DNA from: Bacillus sp. DNRA2
GTDB taxonomy: Bacteria > Bacillota > Bacilli > Bacillales > Cytobacillaceae
Assembly: GCF_012843265.1 (NCBI RefSeq)
Contig: NZ_JABAIT010000009.1
Span: 88,188 to 152,187, forward strand
Length of the DNA: 64,000 nucleotides
Direction of reading: 5' to 3'
Under the pieces are notes generated by a model. It was given only the letters and a program-made list of their open reading frames with translations, made no database searches and was not told the origin of the DNA. Both the position numbers and the translations under genes were made by a program. Shown here piece after piece: positions 33,584-43,149 of this stretch. Within the stretch, counting starts at the first letter, position 1. The number at the start of each line of letters is the position of its first letter.

Positions 33584-35898
33584 TGAAAGGAAAAGGTATT
33601 TATCTGGCCATAGCCGCCCTTATAGGAATATTAAGCGCTTTAGAAAGTGATCGATTAATGGTATTGCTGATGCTGTTTTATCTATATTTTCTTTATCGTT
33701 TCAAATCAATGACCCAGCTTCACCTGTTCCTATTTGTGTTAGTATTTATCATTTATAGTGGTGTTGGTTTTTGGGCGAGCATCCACAATAAAACGGAGTT
33801 AACAGGCTCAGAACAGAGTGTACAAGTGCAGCTTTTGCAAACAGATTTCAATGGTGATGTGTTGCTCATTAACGGAATCGAGCAAACAACACATGAAAAA
33901 CTTCTGATTCGTTATCGAATACATTCGCCCCAAGAAAAAGCTCTCCTGAAAAGTGAACTCCGATACGGTTTCATCTGTAGTTTATCTGGAACACTAGAAC
34001 CTCCATCACCTTCTAAAAATCCCAATGTCTTTAACTACCAGCAGTATTTATTCACCAAGCAAATTTATTGGATTTTCAACGTAAATTCTATACCACCAGG
34101 AAACTGCCAGGCGACAAGTCCAACATTCTTTTCCTTAATGGATCAAATTCGCACCGCCGGGATAAATTACGTATCTAAGTATTTTCCAGAGCCAACTGCA
34201 TCACTCGCCATAGCCCTACTATTTGGTGATCAAAGCTATATGAATAGTGAAATAGTTACTGCTTATCAGAAAATTGGTATCGTTCATTTGTTGGCAATTT
34301 CCGGCTTGCAAGTTACATTGTTAACTGGGGTACTTTTCTACATTGGCTTAAGAATCGGAATGGTTCGAGAAAAAATGATCACAATTTTAATGGTATTTCT
34401 TCCTTTATACGCTATATTGACTGGTGCAACACCTTCTGTGGTTAGAGCAGTGATGATGATGCTCGTCATTCTCATCAGCTTAAAGTGGGGAGGTCGGCGC
34501 TTAAACCCCTTAGATGCATTGTGCTGTGCTTTTTTAATTTTAGTGTTGTGTTCACCCTATCTTATTTATGATATTGGTTTTCAACTTTCATTTAGTGCAT
34601 GTGTCGCTTTATTGCTTTCTACACCGTATATATTTACAAATGAAGCGGGAATAAGCCAATTGATTTTAACTTCATATATTGCTCAGCTTGCGACGCTCCC
34701 GATAATCTTGGTTCATTTCTTTGAAGTTTCTCTTCTTTCCATCGCAGCAAACTTATTGTTTGTTCCGTTTTTTTCTGTATTTCTTACTCCATTTTTCTTT
34801 ATAGTCTTTGTGTTGCATCCTTTCTTAGCGTTTATCATTAATCCCTTACTTTGGGCAACAAATAAATTAATCATGATTGTTAATGATGGAATAAACATGA
34901 TTTCTGCTTTGCCCTTTCATATGATGATATTAGGCAAGCCAGGAAAATTCCTTCTGCTATTATTATCTGTCTCGATTTTAGTGATTTTTTACAAGTTGGA
35001 AAAAGACAATTTCAACAGACTTCAAAACAGTTTGCTGATTGTGATACCTCTTGTTGTTATAGCGGTGATTCAAAATTGGTCTCCTTATGGAGAAGTGACC
35101 TTCATCGATGTCGGACAAGGTGATGCGATTTTAGTAAAATTACCCTTTAACAAAGGAACTTATTTAATTGATACTGGTGGTAATCCGCCTTTTGGTGGTG
35201 ATACATGGCAGCAAAAACGTACGAACTTTGAGGTTGGCAAAGATATTATTGTTCCTTATTTAAAAAGTAAAGGGATTTCAACGCTTGATAAATTGATTCT
35301 TACTCATGGTGATATGGACCATGTGGGTGGTACAAGTGCTGTCATAGAAGAATTATCGATCACGGAGATATTACTGCCTAAAGTGAAAGCTCAATCAGAT
35401 ATTGAACTTGAAATCGTACGAAAAGCGAATCAAAAGGGAATTCCGATTCATTATGTATATGAAGGGAAGCAATGGGGGGATGACGGGTCCTTGTTTAAGG
35501 TGTTAGCACCTGCGGGTTCCGGTGTTGAGCTTGACAAAAATAATCAATCCATTGTGCTCTATGCTAAGATCGGTGGATTAACATGGTTGTTTACCGGAGA
35601 TATAGAGGAAACAGGTGAAATGGAGCTAGCTGAAAATTATCCTTTCATCGATGTGGATGTATTAAAGGTGGGACATCACGGTAGCAAGACATCTTCATCT
35701 GAGGAATTGTTACAACAGTTTCAGCCTGAAATAGCGGTAATTTCAGTTGGCGAAGGCAATCGCTATGGTCATCCACATGGTAGTGTTTTGACACGATTGG
35801 CGTCGCATCAAATGACTATATATAGAACTGATAAAAACGGAGCAATTTCCTATTTTTTTAAAAACGGACCAGGAACTTTTTCAGTGATGCTTCCATAG
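33583..35898 (+). CDS. comEC: ComEC/Rec2 DNA uptake channel
   Basis: A 771-residue membrane protein that forms the channel for transforming DNA. The N-terminal two to three helices and a soluble OB-like domain (about residues 60-190) precede the multi-helix competence domain, starting at ALLFGDQSYMNSEIVTAYQK and IGIVHLLAISGLQVTLLTG. The C-terminal metallo-beta-lactamase-like domain (about residue 505 onward) has VGQGDAILVKLP and LTHGDMDHVGGTSA. The ATG at 33583 is nine bases from GGAGG; the ATG at 33577 is too near. Length fits the family. Confidence 0.95.
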   Translation: MKGKGIYLAIAALIGILSALESDRLMVLLMLFYLYFLYRFKSMTQLHLFLFVLVFIIYSGVGFWASIHNKTELTGSEQSVQVQLLQTDFNGDVLLINGIEQTTHEKLLIRYRIHSPQEKALLKSELRYGFICSLSGTLEPPSPSKNPNVFNYQQYLFTKQIYWIFNVNSIPPGNCQATSPTFFSLMDQIRTAGINYVSKYFPEPTASLAIALLFGDQSYMNSEIVTAYQKIGIVHLLAISGLQVTLLTGVLFYIGLRIGMVREKMITILMVFLPLYAILTGATPSVVRAVMMMLVILISLKWGGRRLNPLDALCCAFLILVLCSPYLIYDIGFQLSFSACVALLLSTPYIFTNEAGISQLILTSYIAQLATLPIILVHFFEVSLLSIAANLLFVPFFSVFLTPFFFIVFVLHPFLAFIINPLLWATNKLIMIVNDGINMISALPFHMMILGKPGKFLLLLLSVSILVIFYKLEKDNFNRLQNSLLIVIPLVVIAVIQNWSPYGEVTFIDVGQGDAILVKLPFNKGTYLIDTGGNPPFGGDTWQQKRTNFEVGKDIIVPYLKSKGISTLDKLILTHGDMDHVGGTSAVIEELSITEILLPKVKAQSDIELEIVRKANQKGIPIHYVYEGKQWGDDGSLFKVLAPAGSGVELDKNNQSIVLYAKIGGLTWLFTGDIEETGEMELAENYPFIDVDVLKVGHHGSKTSSSEELLQQFQPEIAVISVGEGNRYGHPHGSVLTRLASHQMTIYRTDKNGAISYFFKNGPGTFSVMLP

Positions 35899-35940
35899 TA
35901 TAATGTAAATCACGCCAATAACCCCTAAAGACCAGCTAGT

Positions 35941-35974
35941 AAAAAAGAAAAAGACTGCATCATAAATGCAGTCT
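35941..35974 (-). terminator. Terminator of yqzM
   Basis: AGACTGCAT pairs with ATGCAGTCT through a five-base loop. On the minus strand it runs into TTTTTCTTTTTT. It lies between comEC and yqzM, which are convergent. Confidence 0.85.
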
Positions 35975-36001
35975 AAAAAGTGATACTATGTAGCGGTCGA
36001 A

Positions 36002-36133
36002 TTAAGATCCGACAACATCTATAATTGTTGCAATGATAAAAAGTGTTGCGAAAAATCCGAATGATACGAAGAACCCCATACCTGAGTCGAGAGCATCATT
36101 ACGTTTGTCGACAAGCTTTTCAAATTCGTTCAC
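36002..36133 (-). CDS. yqzM: YqzM family small membrane protein
   Basis: A 43-residue protein starting MNEFEKLVDKRNDALDSGMG, with a hydrophobic helix at about residues 20-40 (FFVSFGFFATLFIIATIIDV). The start is GTG with GGGGAGGG upstream. The place between comEC and holA on the opposite strand is that of B. subtilis yqzM. Function is unknown. Confidence 0.88.
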   Translation of the reverse strand: MNEFEKLVDKRNDALDSGMGFFVSFGFFATLFIIATIIDVVGS

Positions 36134-36450
36134 ATTAATCCCTCCCCTATATCATTTTTTAGTATAAGCTAAACATTCAAAAAAATCTAGAGTTCTCTTT
36201 TCACTTCCTTTACTGACAAGAGTTGTCACAAATAGTTCACCCGAATTTCGTTAAAAATATCATTACAAACGTGATACCGTCGTAAAGTAAGATCCTAGGC
36301 CTTATGTTTACGACGTTTATTATAAAAAAGGGGATTGGCAAATAACGGATTTGTCAATTCCCTCCCTCCAATGCACTTGTCAAATTGCGTTAGCTTCTTT
36401 ACGATAGTGAGAGGCAGTTTATTTTTGGAAAGTGATCGGAGAGAGACTCA
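36134..36450. other. Intergenic region yqzM-holA with several inverted repeats
   Basis: Three inverted repeats are visible: TGACAA/TTGTCA near 36213; GTCGTAAA/TTTACGAC at 36279-36314 (extended by GTAAG/CTTAT); and a stem around 36339-36364 whose minus-strand reading ends in CCCCTTTTTT. The last resembles a minus-strand terminator. Promoters for yqzM and holA should lie here but no clear -35/-10 pair was found. Confidence 0.5.
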
Positions 36451-37473
36451 GTGATTTTTGAAATTTGGAAGCAAATCAGAAAAAAACAAATTGCTCCTGT
36501 CTATTTATTATTTGGTGCAGAAACCTTTTTCATAAATGAAACAAAGCAATTATTAATGAACCATGTCTTAGCTGAAGATGAGTCTGATTTTAATTTGTCG
36601 AGCTATGATTTAGCGGAAACACCCATTGAGGAAGTATTGGAAGATGCTGAAACGTTACCCTTTTTAGGGGATAAGCGGCTAATATTTTTACATAATCCCG
36701 TGTTTCTTACAGCAGAAAAAACGAAGGAAAAGGTTGAACATAATCTTGCCAAACTTGAGGCATATTTAAAGGAACCGGCACCATATTCTGTGCTGGTATT
36801 TATTGCGCCCTATGAGAAATTAGATGAGCGGAAAAAAGTAACAAAGGAATTAAAACGGGTTTCGGCGTTGTTTGAGGCAAAAAAACTCTCTCAGCCTGAA
36901 TTAAAGCAATGGATTCATGAACGGGCAACTGTCCAAGACATTCAAATAACTGATCAAGCTGCCGAACGAATGATAGAGCTAGTAGGGGCAAATTTATTTA
37001 TGTTGGCTGGAGAAATGGACAAGCTGACATTATATGTTACCGATTCAAAATATATTGACGAAGAAATTGTTGAGAAATTGGTTGCAAAATCATTGGAACA
37101 AAATATATTTACTTTGATTGATAAAATTGTCGGACGAAACGTTGAAGGCGCGTTACGGATTTTTTATGATCTGTTAAAGCAAAATGAGGAACCACTTAAA
37201 ATTTTAGCGATGATTGTTGGGCAATTTAGGTTGATCTACCAGGTAAAAGAGCTTTCAAGACGGGGCTATGGTCAGCAACAAATGGCTAGTTTTCTCAAAA
37301 TTCATCCATATCGGGTAAAGTTGGCAGCAGGGCATGCTCGAAGTTTCTCTGATGAAGAATTAACGCATATGATGCGTTTATTGGCTGATGCAGATTTCCA
37401 GATGAAAACTGGTGGAATGAATAAGGAAATGCTGATTGAATTGTTTTTGCTTCAATTAAACATGAAAAAATAA
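36451..37473 (+). CDS. holA: DNA polymerase III subunit delta
   Basis: A 340-residue clamp-loader subunit that opens the sliding clamp. PVYLLFGAETFFINETKQLL opens the AAA-like domain; FLGDKRLIFLHNP (about residues 71-83) and ANLFMLAGEMDKLTLY are family motifs. The C-terminal collar domain runs from about residue 220. The start is GTG at 36451 after CGGAGAG. It corresponds to B. subtilis yqeN. It is convergent with rpsT, sharing a terminator. Confidence 0.94.
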   Translation: MIFEIWKQIRKKQIAPVYLLFGAETFFINETKQLLMNHVLAEDESDFNLSSYDLAETPIEEVLEDAETLPFLGDKRLIFLHNPVFLTAEKTKEKVEHNLAKLEAYLKEPAPYSVLVFIAPYEKLDERKKVTKELKRVSALFEAKKLSQPELKQWIHERATVQDIQITDQAAERMIELVGANLFMLAGEMDKLTLYVTDSKYIDEEIVEKLVAKSLEQNIFTLIDKIVGRNVEGALRIFYDLLKQNEEPLKILAMIVGQFRLIYQVKELSRRGYGQQQMASFLKIHPYRVKLAAGHARSFSDEELTHMMRLLADADFQMKTGGMNKEMLIELFLLQLNMKK

Positions 37474-37504
37474 AAAAACGACCTTTAATCGGGTCGTTTT
37501 TTTT
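37472..37504. terminator. Bidirectional terminator between holA and rpsT
   Basis: AAAACGACC pairs with GGTCGTTTT, flanked by A and T runs. Confidence 0.88.
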
Positions 37505-37510
37505 ATAACA

Positions 37511-37774
37511 TTAAGCGTTTAAAGAATTGATTTTCTTCGCTAAACGAGATTTCTTTCTTGCAGCAGCGTTTTTGTGGATTAAGCCTTTACCAGCAGCTTT
37601 GTCAAGCTTGCTTGCAGCTTCAGCAAAGTTTTGTGCAACAGCAGCATCATTGTTTACAACAGCAGCTTCTGTTTTCTTTACTGCAGTACGCATTGCAGAT
37701 TTAACTTGAGTGTTTGCAGCATTTGCTTTTTCGCTAGTTTGTACGCGTTTGATAGCAGATTTAATATTTGGCAT
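37511..37774 (-). CDS. rpsT: 30S ribosomal protein S20
   Basis: An 87-residue, highly basic three-helix protein that binds 16S rRNA at the bottom of the small subunit. [20 protein letters not shown] and [20 protein letters not shown] are the conserved ends. The ATG at 37774 is chosen: TAGGAGGTGAACGG precedes it, and the start gives the usual [10 protein letters not shown]. Its promoter has a clear extended -10 box. Confidence 0.97.
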   Translation of the reverse strand: MPNIKSAIKRVQTSEKANAANTQVKSAMRTAVKKTEAAVVNNDAAVAQNFAEAASKLDKAAGKGLIHKNAAARKKSRLAKKINSLNA

Positions 37775-37800
37775 TCCGTTCACCTCCTAAAAAGATCGAG

Positions 37801-37809
37801 ATTATATCA
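37801..37809 (-). promoter_or_regulatory. Extended -10 of the rpsT promoter
   Basis: TGATATAAT on the minus strand gives a perfect TATAAT with the TG extension, about 27 bases before the rpsT start codon. A -35 box is not clear. Confidence 0.55.
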
Positions 37810-38086
37810 ACTCGATTTACACTTTCGCATTCATTAACATTTAATTAAGAACGAACAAGTGATATTTTATCAAACGCCAAAAATAATTGCAATACTCTGC
37901 TGTTAATTTGCCTAAATACGAATGTTTATTCCATGAAAAGGAAAGGATAAGAATTGGAAAACATTCACATTAACTTTGTTGAATTTATATGTTGATTTCC
38001 GTTACAGGCGCTTCGATCAACATCATTGCACAATTATACATCCCATTCTAGTAAATTTTTCTAACTTAAATGATGGAGGGAATTAT

Positions 38087-39211
38087 ATGGGCGAGTCACT
38101 AGATTTAAGTAAGTACGCGGTTCGGACAGATTTAGCTGTTGAAGCACGAGAGATGGTTATCGCAGAAAGAGCGAAATCGGTACAACATGAAGTGAACCAA
38201 TCGCAAATCGAAGGGGTTATCATTAAAGAAAAAGAAGAGGATGATATTAAAATTTCCTTGGTAGAAATTACTAAGGAAGCTGAGTCGGCTATTGGCAAAA
38301 AGCCTGGTCGTTATCTAACACTCGAAGTAGTTGGAATTCGTCAACAAGATAGTGAGCTTCAGCAAAAAGTAGAAAAGGTATTTGCCCGTGAATTCGCTCA
38401 TTTTTTAAAAAGTTTGGGTATAAAAGATGATGCGTCTTGTTTAGTGGTCGGATTAGGGAATTGGAATGTTACCCCAGATGCGCTTGGGCCATCTGTTTGT
38501 GAAAATCTATTAATCACCCGCCATTTATTTAAGCTTCAGCCTGAAAATGTGGAACCAGGATTTCGTCCTGTTAGTGCATTGGCACCAGGAGTTATGGGGA
38601 TTACAGGCATCGAAACAAGTGACATCATATTTGGGGTAGTCGAAAAATCAAAGCCGGACTTTGTGATTGCCATTGATGCACTCGCAGCTCGCTCGATTGA
38701 ACGAGTCAATTCGACAATTCAAATTTCTGATTCAGGAATCCATCCTGGCTCTGGGGTAGGTAATAAGCGCAAAGAAATTAGTCAGGATACATTAGGAATT
38801 CCGGTGATAGCGCTGGGTGTTCCAACAGTCTGCGACGCTGTTTCCATTACAAGTGACACGATTGATTTCATCTTGAAGCATTTTGGTCGAGAAATGAAAG
38901 AAGGAAACCGTCCTTCAAAGGCTCTCACACCAGCTGGGATGACATTTGGTGGAAAAAAGAAATTGACAGATGAGGACCTGCCAGAGGAGCAGCATCGCAA
39001 ATCTTTCCTAGGACTTGTAGGCGTATTGCCAGATGAAGAGAAACGGAAATTAATTTATGAGGTGCTTGCCCCTTTGGGTCACAATCTCATGGTTACGCCA
39101 AAGGAAGTAGATGTTTTCATCGAAGATATGGCGAATTTATTGGCCAATGGTCTAAACGCTGCATTGCATCAAAATATTGATCAGGACAATACGGGGTTCT
39201 ATACAAGATAA
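38087..39211 (+). CDS. gpr: GPR germination protease
   Basis: A 374-residue aspartic-type protease (family A25) that degrades small acid-soluble spore proteins at germination. [14 protein letters not shown] near the N-terminus includes the pro-sequence processing region. [20 protein letters not shown] and [17 protein letters not shown] form the active-site area. The ATG at 38087 follows TGGAGGGA; a longer in-frame start lacks a site. A possible sigma-G promoter (GGATA, 18 bases, CATTAA) starts at 37945, weakly matching. spoIIP follows. Confidence 0.95.
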   Translation: MGESLDLSKYAVRTDLAVEAREMVIAERAKSVQHEVNQSQIEGVIIKEKEEDDIKISLVEITKEAESAIGKKPGRYLTLEVVGIRQQDSELQQKVEKVFAREFAHFLKSLGIKDDASCLVVGLGNWNVTPDALGPSVCENLLITRHLFKLQPENVEPGFRPVSALAPGVMGITGIETSDIIFGVVEKSKPDFVIAIDALAARSIERVNSTIQISDSGIHPGSGVGNKRKEISQDTLGIPVIALGVPTVCDAVSITSDTIDFILKHFGREMKEGNRPSKALTPAGMTFGGKKKLTDEDLPEEQHRKSFLGLVGVLPDEEKRKLIYEVLAPLGHNLMVTPKEVDVFIEDMANLLANGLNAALHQNIDQDNTGFYTR

Positions 39212-39325
39212 ACTAGTCTTAAGCAGGTTCGGATTGCTGTAAATTGTCGACATGATGAAAATTTGGTTCTACCATCTCTAGCAAAGTCATAGTATTTACT
39301 AGAATGGCTTGAGAGAGGTGGAACC

Positions 39326-40528
39326 ATGAAATTTAATAGGAAATCAGGTTTAATAGTTGCCGTTCGTGCATCAAGTCTAGTGAAGGCTGTGCTAACTTTT
39401 CTACTGTTTTTGTTTTTTGTCTTTTCATTAAGTGGTTTGATGACCTCGCTAAAGCCAGAATACCGTTTATCTAGCACATCGGTTAATAATGTTGCTATGC
39501 ATATGACTGGAGAATGGCTGTTCCATTTGATGGGGACGGAAAATCACTATTTTCTTGAAGGTCTTCCGGAAAGTAGCAAACCGCCTAAATTGACAAATAT
39601 TGCCTTTAAGCTCTCAACTAATATCAATTTGGATGATCCAAGAAGCTTGTTGGGTCGTGAATTACCTGGCTTTTCCTTATTTGATGGGAAGATTCTCGTG
39701 GCTGGGGAAGGCACGAATTATACGAATATGCCGATCGAATCAGCACCACCGATAGAGGTACTAACCGCTGAGAAAGAAGCGGCGTTGCAAAATACAGGTG
39801 ATATTGAATCTGGTAATCAAAATCAGGAGAACTCGGATAAACCGTCTCAGACAACTGAAGGGCGCCAAGTGGTATTTGTTTATTTTTCCCATAATCGTGA
39901 ATCGTATCTCCCCTATTTAAAGGGAGTAACGAATCCAGATGCAGCTTATCATTCTGAGATAAATGTCACCAAAATTGGTGAAAAGTTAAAGGAGCAACTA
40001 GAAGGTCGTGGAATTGGCACCTTTGTTGATAAAACCGATATTCAAGGGAACCTGAGTCGCAAAGGAATGAATTACACACAGTCTTATCAAGAGTCAAGGC
40101 CGGTTGTCCAAACCGCAATGGCTAACAATCGTGATCATCAATTCTTTATTGATATTCATCGTGATAGTCATCGAAAGGAAATGACCACAAAAATCATTAA
40201 TGGACAATCATATGCAAAGTTGGCTTTTATCATTGGTGGAAATCAAAGTAATTACGAAAAAAATGCAAAATTGGCTACTGAGCTTCACAAAATTCTCGAC
40301 CAAAAATATCCTGGCTTAAGCCGTGGTGTTATTGTGAAGCATGAAGGCAATGGAAAGTATAATCAGGATTTATCGGAAAATGCTTTCTTGGTCGAGTTTG
40401 GTGGTGTTGACAATACGTTTGAAGAACTTTATCGTTCCTCAGACGCGTTGGCAGATGCATTCAGTGAATATTATTGGCAGGCAGAAAAGGTAAACCAGGA
40501 TACTAGTCAGCCTGCGAATCCAAATTAG
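39326..40528 (+). CDS. spoIIP: Stage II sporulation protein P
   Basis: A 400-residue peptidoglycan amidase/endopeptidase of the SpoIID-SpoIIM-SpoIIP engulfment complex. A membrane anchor is at about residues 17-38. The zinc amidase domain starts near residue 185 with FVYFSHNRESYLPYL; DKTDIQ, FFIDIHRDSH and the late ENAFLVEFGGVDNTFEELYR segment supply the catalytic glutamate and ligands. GAGAGGTGG precedes ATG. In B. subtilis the gene follows gpr and is read by sigma-E. yqxA follows after 21 bases. Confidence 0.95.
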   Translation: MKFNRKSGLIVAVRASSLVKAVLTFLLFLFFVFSLSGLMTSLKPEYRLSSTSVNNVAMHMTGEWLFHLMGTENHYFLEGLPESSKPPKLTNIAFKLSTNINLDDPRSLLGRELPGFSLFDGKILVAGEGTNYTNMPIESAPPIEVLTAEKEAALQNTGDIESGNQNQENSDKPSQTTEGRQVVFVYFSHNRESYLPYLKGVTNPDAAYHSEINVTKIGEKLKEQLEGRGIGTFVDKTDIQGNLSRKGMNYTQSYQESRPVVQTAMANNRDHQFFIDIHRDSHRKEMTTKIINGQSYAKLAFIIGGNQSNYEKNAKLATELHKILDQKYPGLSRGVIVKHEGNGKYNQDLSENAFLVEFGGVDNTFEELYRSSDALADAFSEYYWQAEKVNQDTSQPANPN

Positions 40529-40549
40529 TAGTAACAGTAGGTGAAAATG

Positions 40550-40891
40550 ATGAAGTTATTTATGCTGAAAAGTTTTGTATTGGCCTCAATTATGATGGTA
40601 TGTGTGCTGTTTGGAATGCAGCAGGCCAATGATGGCATCCATCGTATGAAAGGGTATGATGATGCTAATTTTGGTAATGCTGTGTCCTTAAGCGAAAATG
40701 ACAATGGGAAAATTGAGGCTTCATTTTTAGGACAGGATGTTGACAGTCATGATTTTCAAAAAAAGAAGCAAGAAATAGAGGAAATGAATGCCTACAACAT
40801 TTTTTCATCCACTGGGAAAAATATAACCAAAGGGATAGCTGAGCTTACAGAAAAAATGCTGGACCATGTAGCTGGAAAAATTAACAAATAA
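40550..40891 (+). CDS. yqxA: YqxA family protein (DUF3679)
   Basis: A 113-residue protein with one N-terminal hydrophobic segment (about residues 6-22, SFVLASIMMVCVLFGMQQA) and a polar remainder, so probably secreted or anchored. It always follows spoIIP in Bacillus. The ATG at 40550 is six bases from AGGTGA; in-frame GTG and ATG codons lie just upstream. A strong terminator overlaps its end. Function is unknown, though a sporulation link is implied by its neighbours. Confidence 0.85.
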   Translation: MKLFMLKSFVLASIMMVCVLFGMQQANDGIHRMKGYDDANFGNAVSLSENDNGKIEASFLGQDVDSHDFQKKKQEIEEMNAYNIFSSTGKNITKGIAELTEKMLDHVAGKINK

Positions 40892-40930
40892 CACAGGGTG
40901 CGAACATGCGCCTCTGTGTTATTTTTTTTG
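40889..40930 (+). terminator. Terminator after yqxA
   Basis: ACACAGGGTGCG pairs with a matching TGCGCCTCTGTGT arm through a short loop, then ATTTTTTTT. Confidence 0.9.
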
Positions 40931-41054
40931 CAGGTCTGTCTTGTGCTGGTCGCCCCTGAACAAGCCGCTTGCGCTTTTCTTATTGCTTGTTAAAAATCCA
41001 GTTGGTATAATGAAAAATAGTGTATATGCGCGAGAATTGTAGGAGTGAACAAGA

Positions 41055-42890
41055 ATGAACCGAGAAGACAAGTTAAAACGACAATCAAAAATCCGTAATT
41101 TTTCTATTATTGCACATATAGATCATGGTAAATCTACATTAGCAGACCGCATCCTCGAAAAAACGAATGCTCTATCACAGCGTGAAATGAAGGATCAGCT
41201 ACTAGATTCCATGGACTTAGAACGAGAACGGGGAATTACCATTAAATTAAACTCTGTCCAATTGCAATACAAGGCAAAAGATGGTGAAGTATATACCTTC
41301 CACTTAATTGATACACCTGGTCACGTCGACTTCACTTATGAAGTTTCCCGAAGCTTGGCTGCATGTGAAGGGGCGATTCTTGTTGTTGATGCGGCTCAAG
41401 GGATTGAAGCGCAGACCTTGGCGAATGTATATTTAGCATTGGATAACAATTTGGAAATTTTACCTGTTATTAATAAAATTGACCTACCTAGCGCCGATCC
41501 GGAACGTGTTCGTCATGAAATCGAAGAGGTTATCGGCTTGGATGCCTCTGAAGCGGTATTGGCGTCAGCAAAAGCCGGGATTGGAATCGAAGAAATCCTT
41601 GAGCAAATCGTTGAGAAGGTACCTGCTCCAGAAGGAGATCCTGAAGCACCATTAAAAGCCTTGATTTTTGACTCGCTATTTGATGCTTATCGTGGTGTTG
41701 TTGCCTATATTCGTGTTGTTGAAGGGACTGTTAAGGTAGGCGACAAAATTAAAATGATGGCGACCGGCAAAGAATTCGAGGTTACCGAGGTTGGTGTTTT
41801 TACACCTAAGTCGGAAGCGCGGGATGAGCTATCTGTCGGCGATGTAGGTTTCTTAACAGCGGCGATTAAAAATGTTGGAGATACTCGGGTGGGGGATACC
41901 ATCACCAGTGCCAAGAATGGTGCCAAAGAAGCATTACCAGGATACCGTCGTCTTAATCCGATGGTGTATTGCGGTTTGTATCCAATCGACTCAGCTAAAT
42001 TTAATGATTTACGTGAAGCATTAGAAAAACTGCAATTGAACGATTCTGCGCTGCAATTTGAAGCGGAGACATCACAAGCGTTAGGTTTTGGTTTCCGTTG
42101 TGGTTTCTTAGGACTTTTGCACATGGAAATTATTCAAGAGCGGATTGAGCGTGAATTTAAAATTGATTTGATTACAACTGCGCCTAGTGTTATTTACCAT
42201 GTGGTTAAAACTGACGGGGAACAAATTAAGGTAGATAATCCTTCGAAAATGCCAGATCCACAAAAGATTGACCGCATCGAAGAACCATATGTCAAAGCGA
42301 CGATGATGACACCAAATGATTATGTTGGGGCGATTATGGAGCTTTGTCAGGCAAAACGCGGAATCTTCATTGATATGCAATATTTAGATGAGAATCGAGT
42401 CAGTATCATTTATGAAATTCCATTATCTGAAATTGTTTATGATTTCTTTGATCAGTTAAAATCAAGCACGAAAGGTTATGCTTCATTTGACTACGAGCTT
42501 ATTGGCTACAAGGAATCAAAATTAGTGAAAATGGATATTCTGCTTAATAACGAAAAGGTTGATGCGTTGAGCTTTATTGTTCACAAGGATTTTGCTTATG
42601 AGCGTGGTAAGATCATTGTTGAAAAGTTGAAAGAGCTTATTCCAAGACAGCAATTCGAAGTTCCAGTCCAAGCGGCGATTGGTCAAAAGATTGTTGCTCG
42701 TTCTACGATTAAGTCAATGGGGAAAAACGTGTTGGCTAAGTGTTACGGCGGGGATATTTCTCGTAAGCGTAAGTTGTTGGAGAAACAAAAAGAAGGTAAA
42801 AAGCGGATGAAGCAAGTTGGTTCCGTTGAGGTTCCACAGGAAGCGTTCATGGCTGTGCTTCGGATGGATGATAATAATACGAAAAAATAA
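41055..42890 (+). CDS. lepA: Elongation factor 4 (LepA)
   Basis: A 611-residue translational GTPase acting on ribosomes under stress and in 30S biogenesis. G1 is [10 protein letters not shown] (about residues 19-28), the switch region [12 protein letters not shown] follows, G3 is DTPGHVDF and G4 is [22 protein letters not shown] is the EF-G domain V-like part, and the unique C-terminal domain contains [20 protein letters not shown]. The start ATG follows TAGGAGTG. A terminator follows the gene. Confidence 0.98.
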   Translation: MNREDKLKRQSKIRNFSIIAHIDHGKSTLADRILEKTNALSQREMKDQLLDSMDLERERGITIKLNSVQLQYKAKDGEVYTFHLIDTPGHVDFTYEVSRSLAACEGAILVVDAAQGIEAQTLANVYLALDNNLEILPVINKIDLPSADPERVRHEIEEVIGLDASEAVLASAKAGIGIEEILEQIVEKVPAPEGDPEAPLKALIFDSLFDAYRGVVAYIRVVEGTVKVGDKIKMMATGKEFEVTEVGVFTPKSEARDELSVGDVGFLTAAIKNVGDTRVGDTITSAKNGAKEALPGYRRLNPMVYCGLYPIDSAKFNDLREALEKLQLNDSALQFEAETSQALGFGFRCGFLGLLHMEIIQERIEREFKIDLITTAPSVIYHVVKTDGEQIKVDNPSKMPDPQKIDRIEEPYVKATMMTPNDYVGAIMELCQAKRGIFIDMQYLDENRVSIIYEIPLSEIVYDFFDQLKSSTKGYASFDYELIGYKESKLVKMDILLNNEKVDALSFIVHKDFAYERGKIIVEKLKELIPRQQFEVPVQAAIGQKIVARSTIKSMGKNVLAKCYGGDISRKRKLLEKQKEGKKRMKQVGSVEVPQEAFMAVLRMDDNNTKK

Positions 42891-42900
42891 TGATTTAGGG

Positions 42901-42946
42901 GAGGTTAGACAGGCTTGCACAGCAGGCTACGCTAGCCTCTTTTTTG
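42901..42946 (+). terminator. Terminator after lepA
   Basis: GAGGTTAG pairs with CTAGCCTC (one G-T) around a second small stem, followed by six T. Confidence 0.75.
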
Positions 42947-42967
42947 TAGGATGTTTTCTTTAGACGA

Positions 42968-43104
42968 ATTGTTGGTCTCCGCTCCGGGCGCTTCGCTTTC
43001 CGCGGGGCGGGCGGTGAGCCTCCTCGGCGCTAATGCGCCTGCGGGGTCTCACCTGTCCCGCTGCTCCCGCAGGAGTCTTCGCGCCCTCCGCTCCGACCAA
43101 CAAT
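42968..43104 (-). repeat. GC-rich dispersed repeat, copy 2 (inverted)
   Basis: A block of 137 bp bounded by ATTGTTGGTC and GACCAACAAT. Read on the minus strand it has the same core as copy 1 (ACTCCTGCGGGAGCAGCGGG, then the GGCTCACCGCC-CGCCCCGCG region). It is between the lepA terminator and hemW. The inverted ends allow it to fold into a long hairpin. Confidence 0.88.
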
Positions 43105-43149
43105 CCTCCGAACAATCCTCCCTTAATTATAAAAAAGGAGTTGGGAGCA

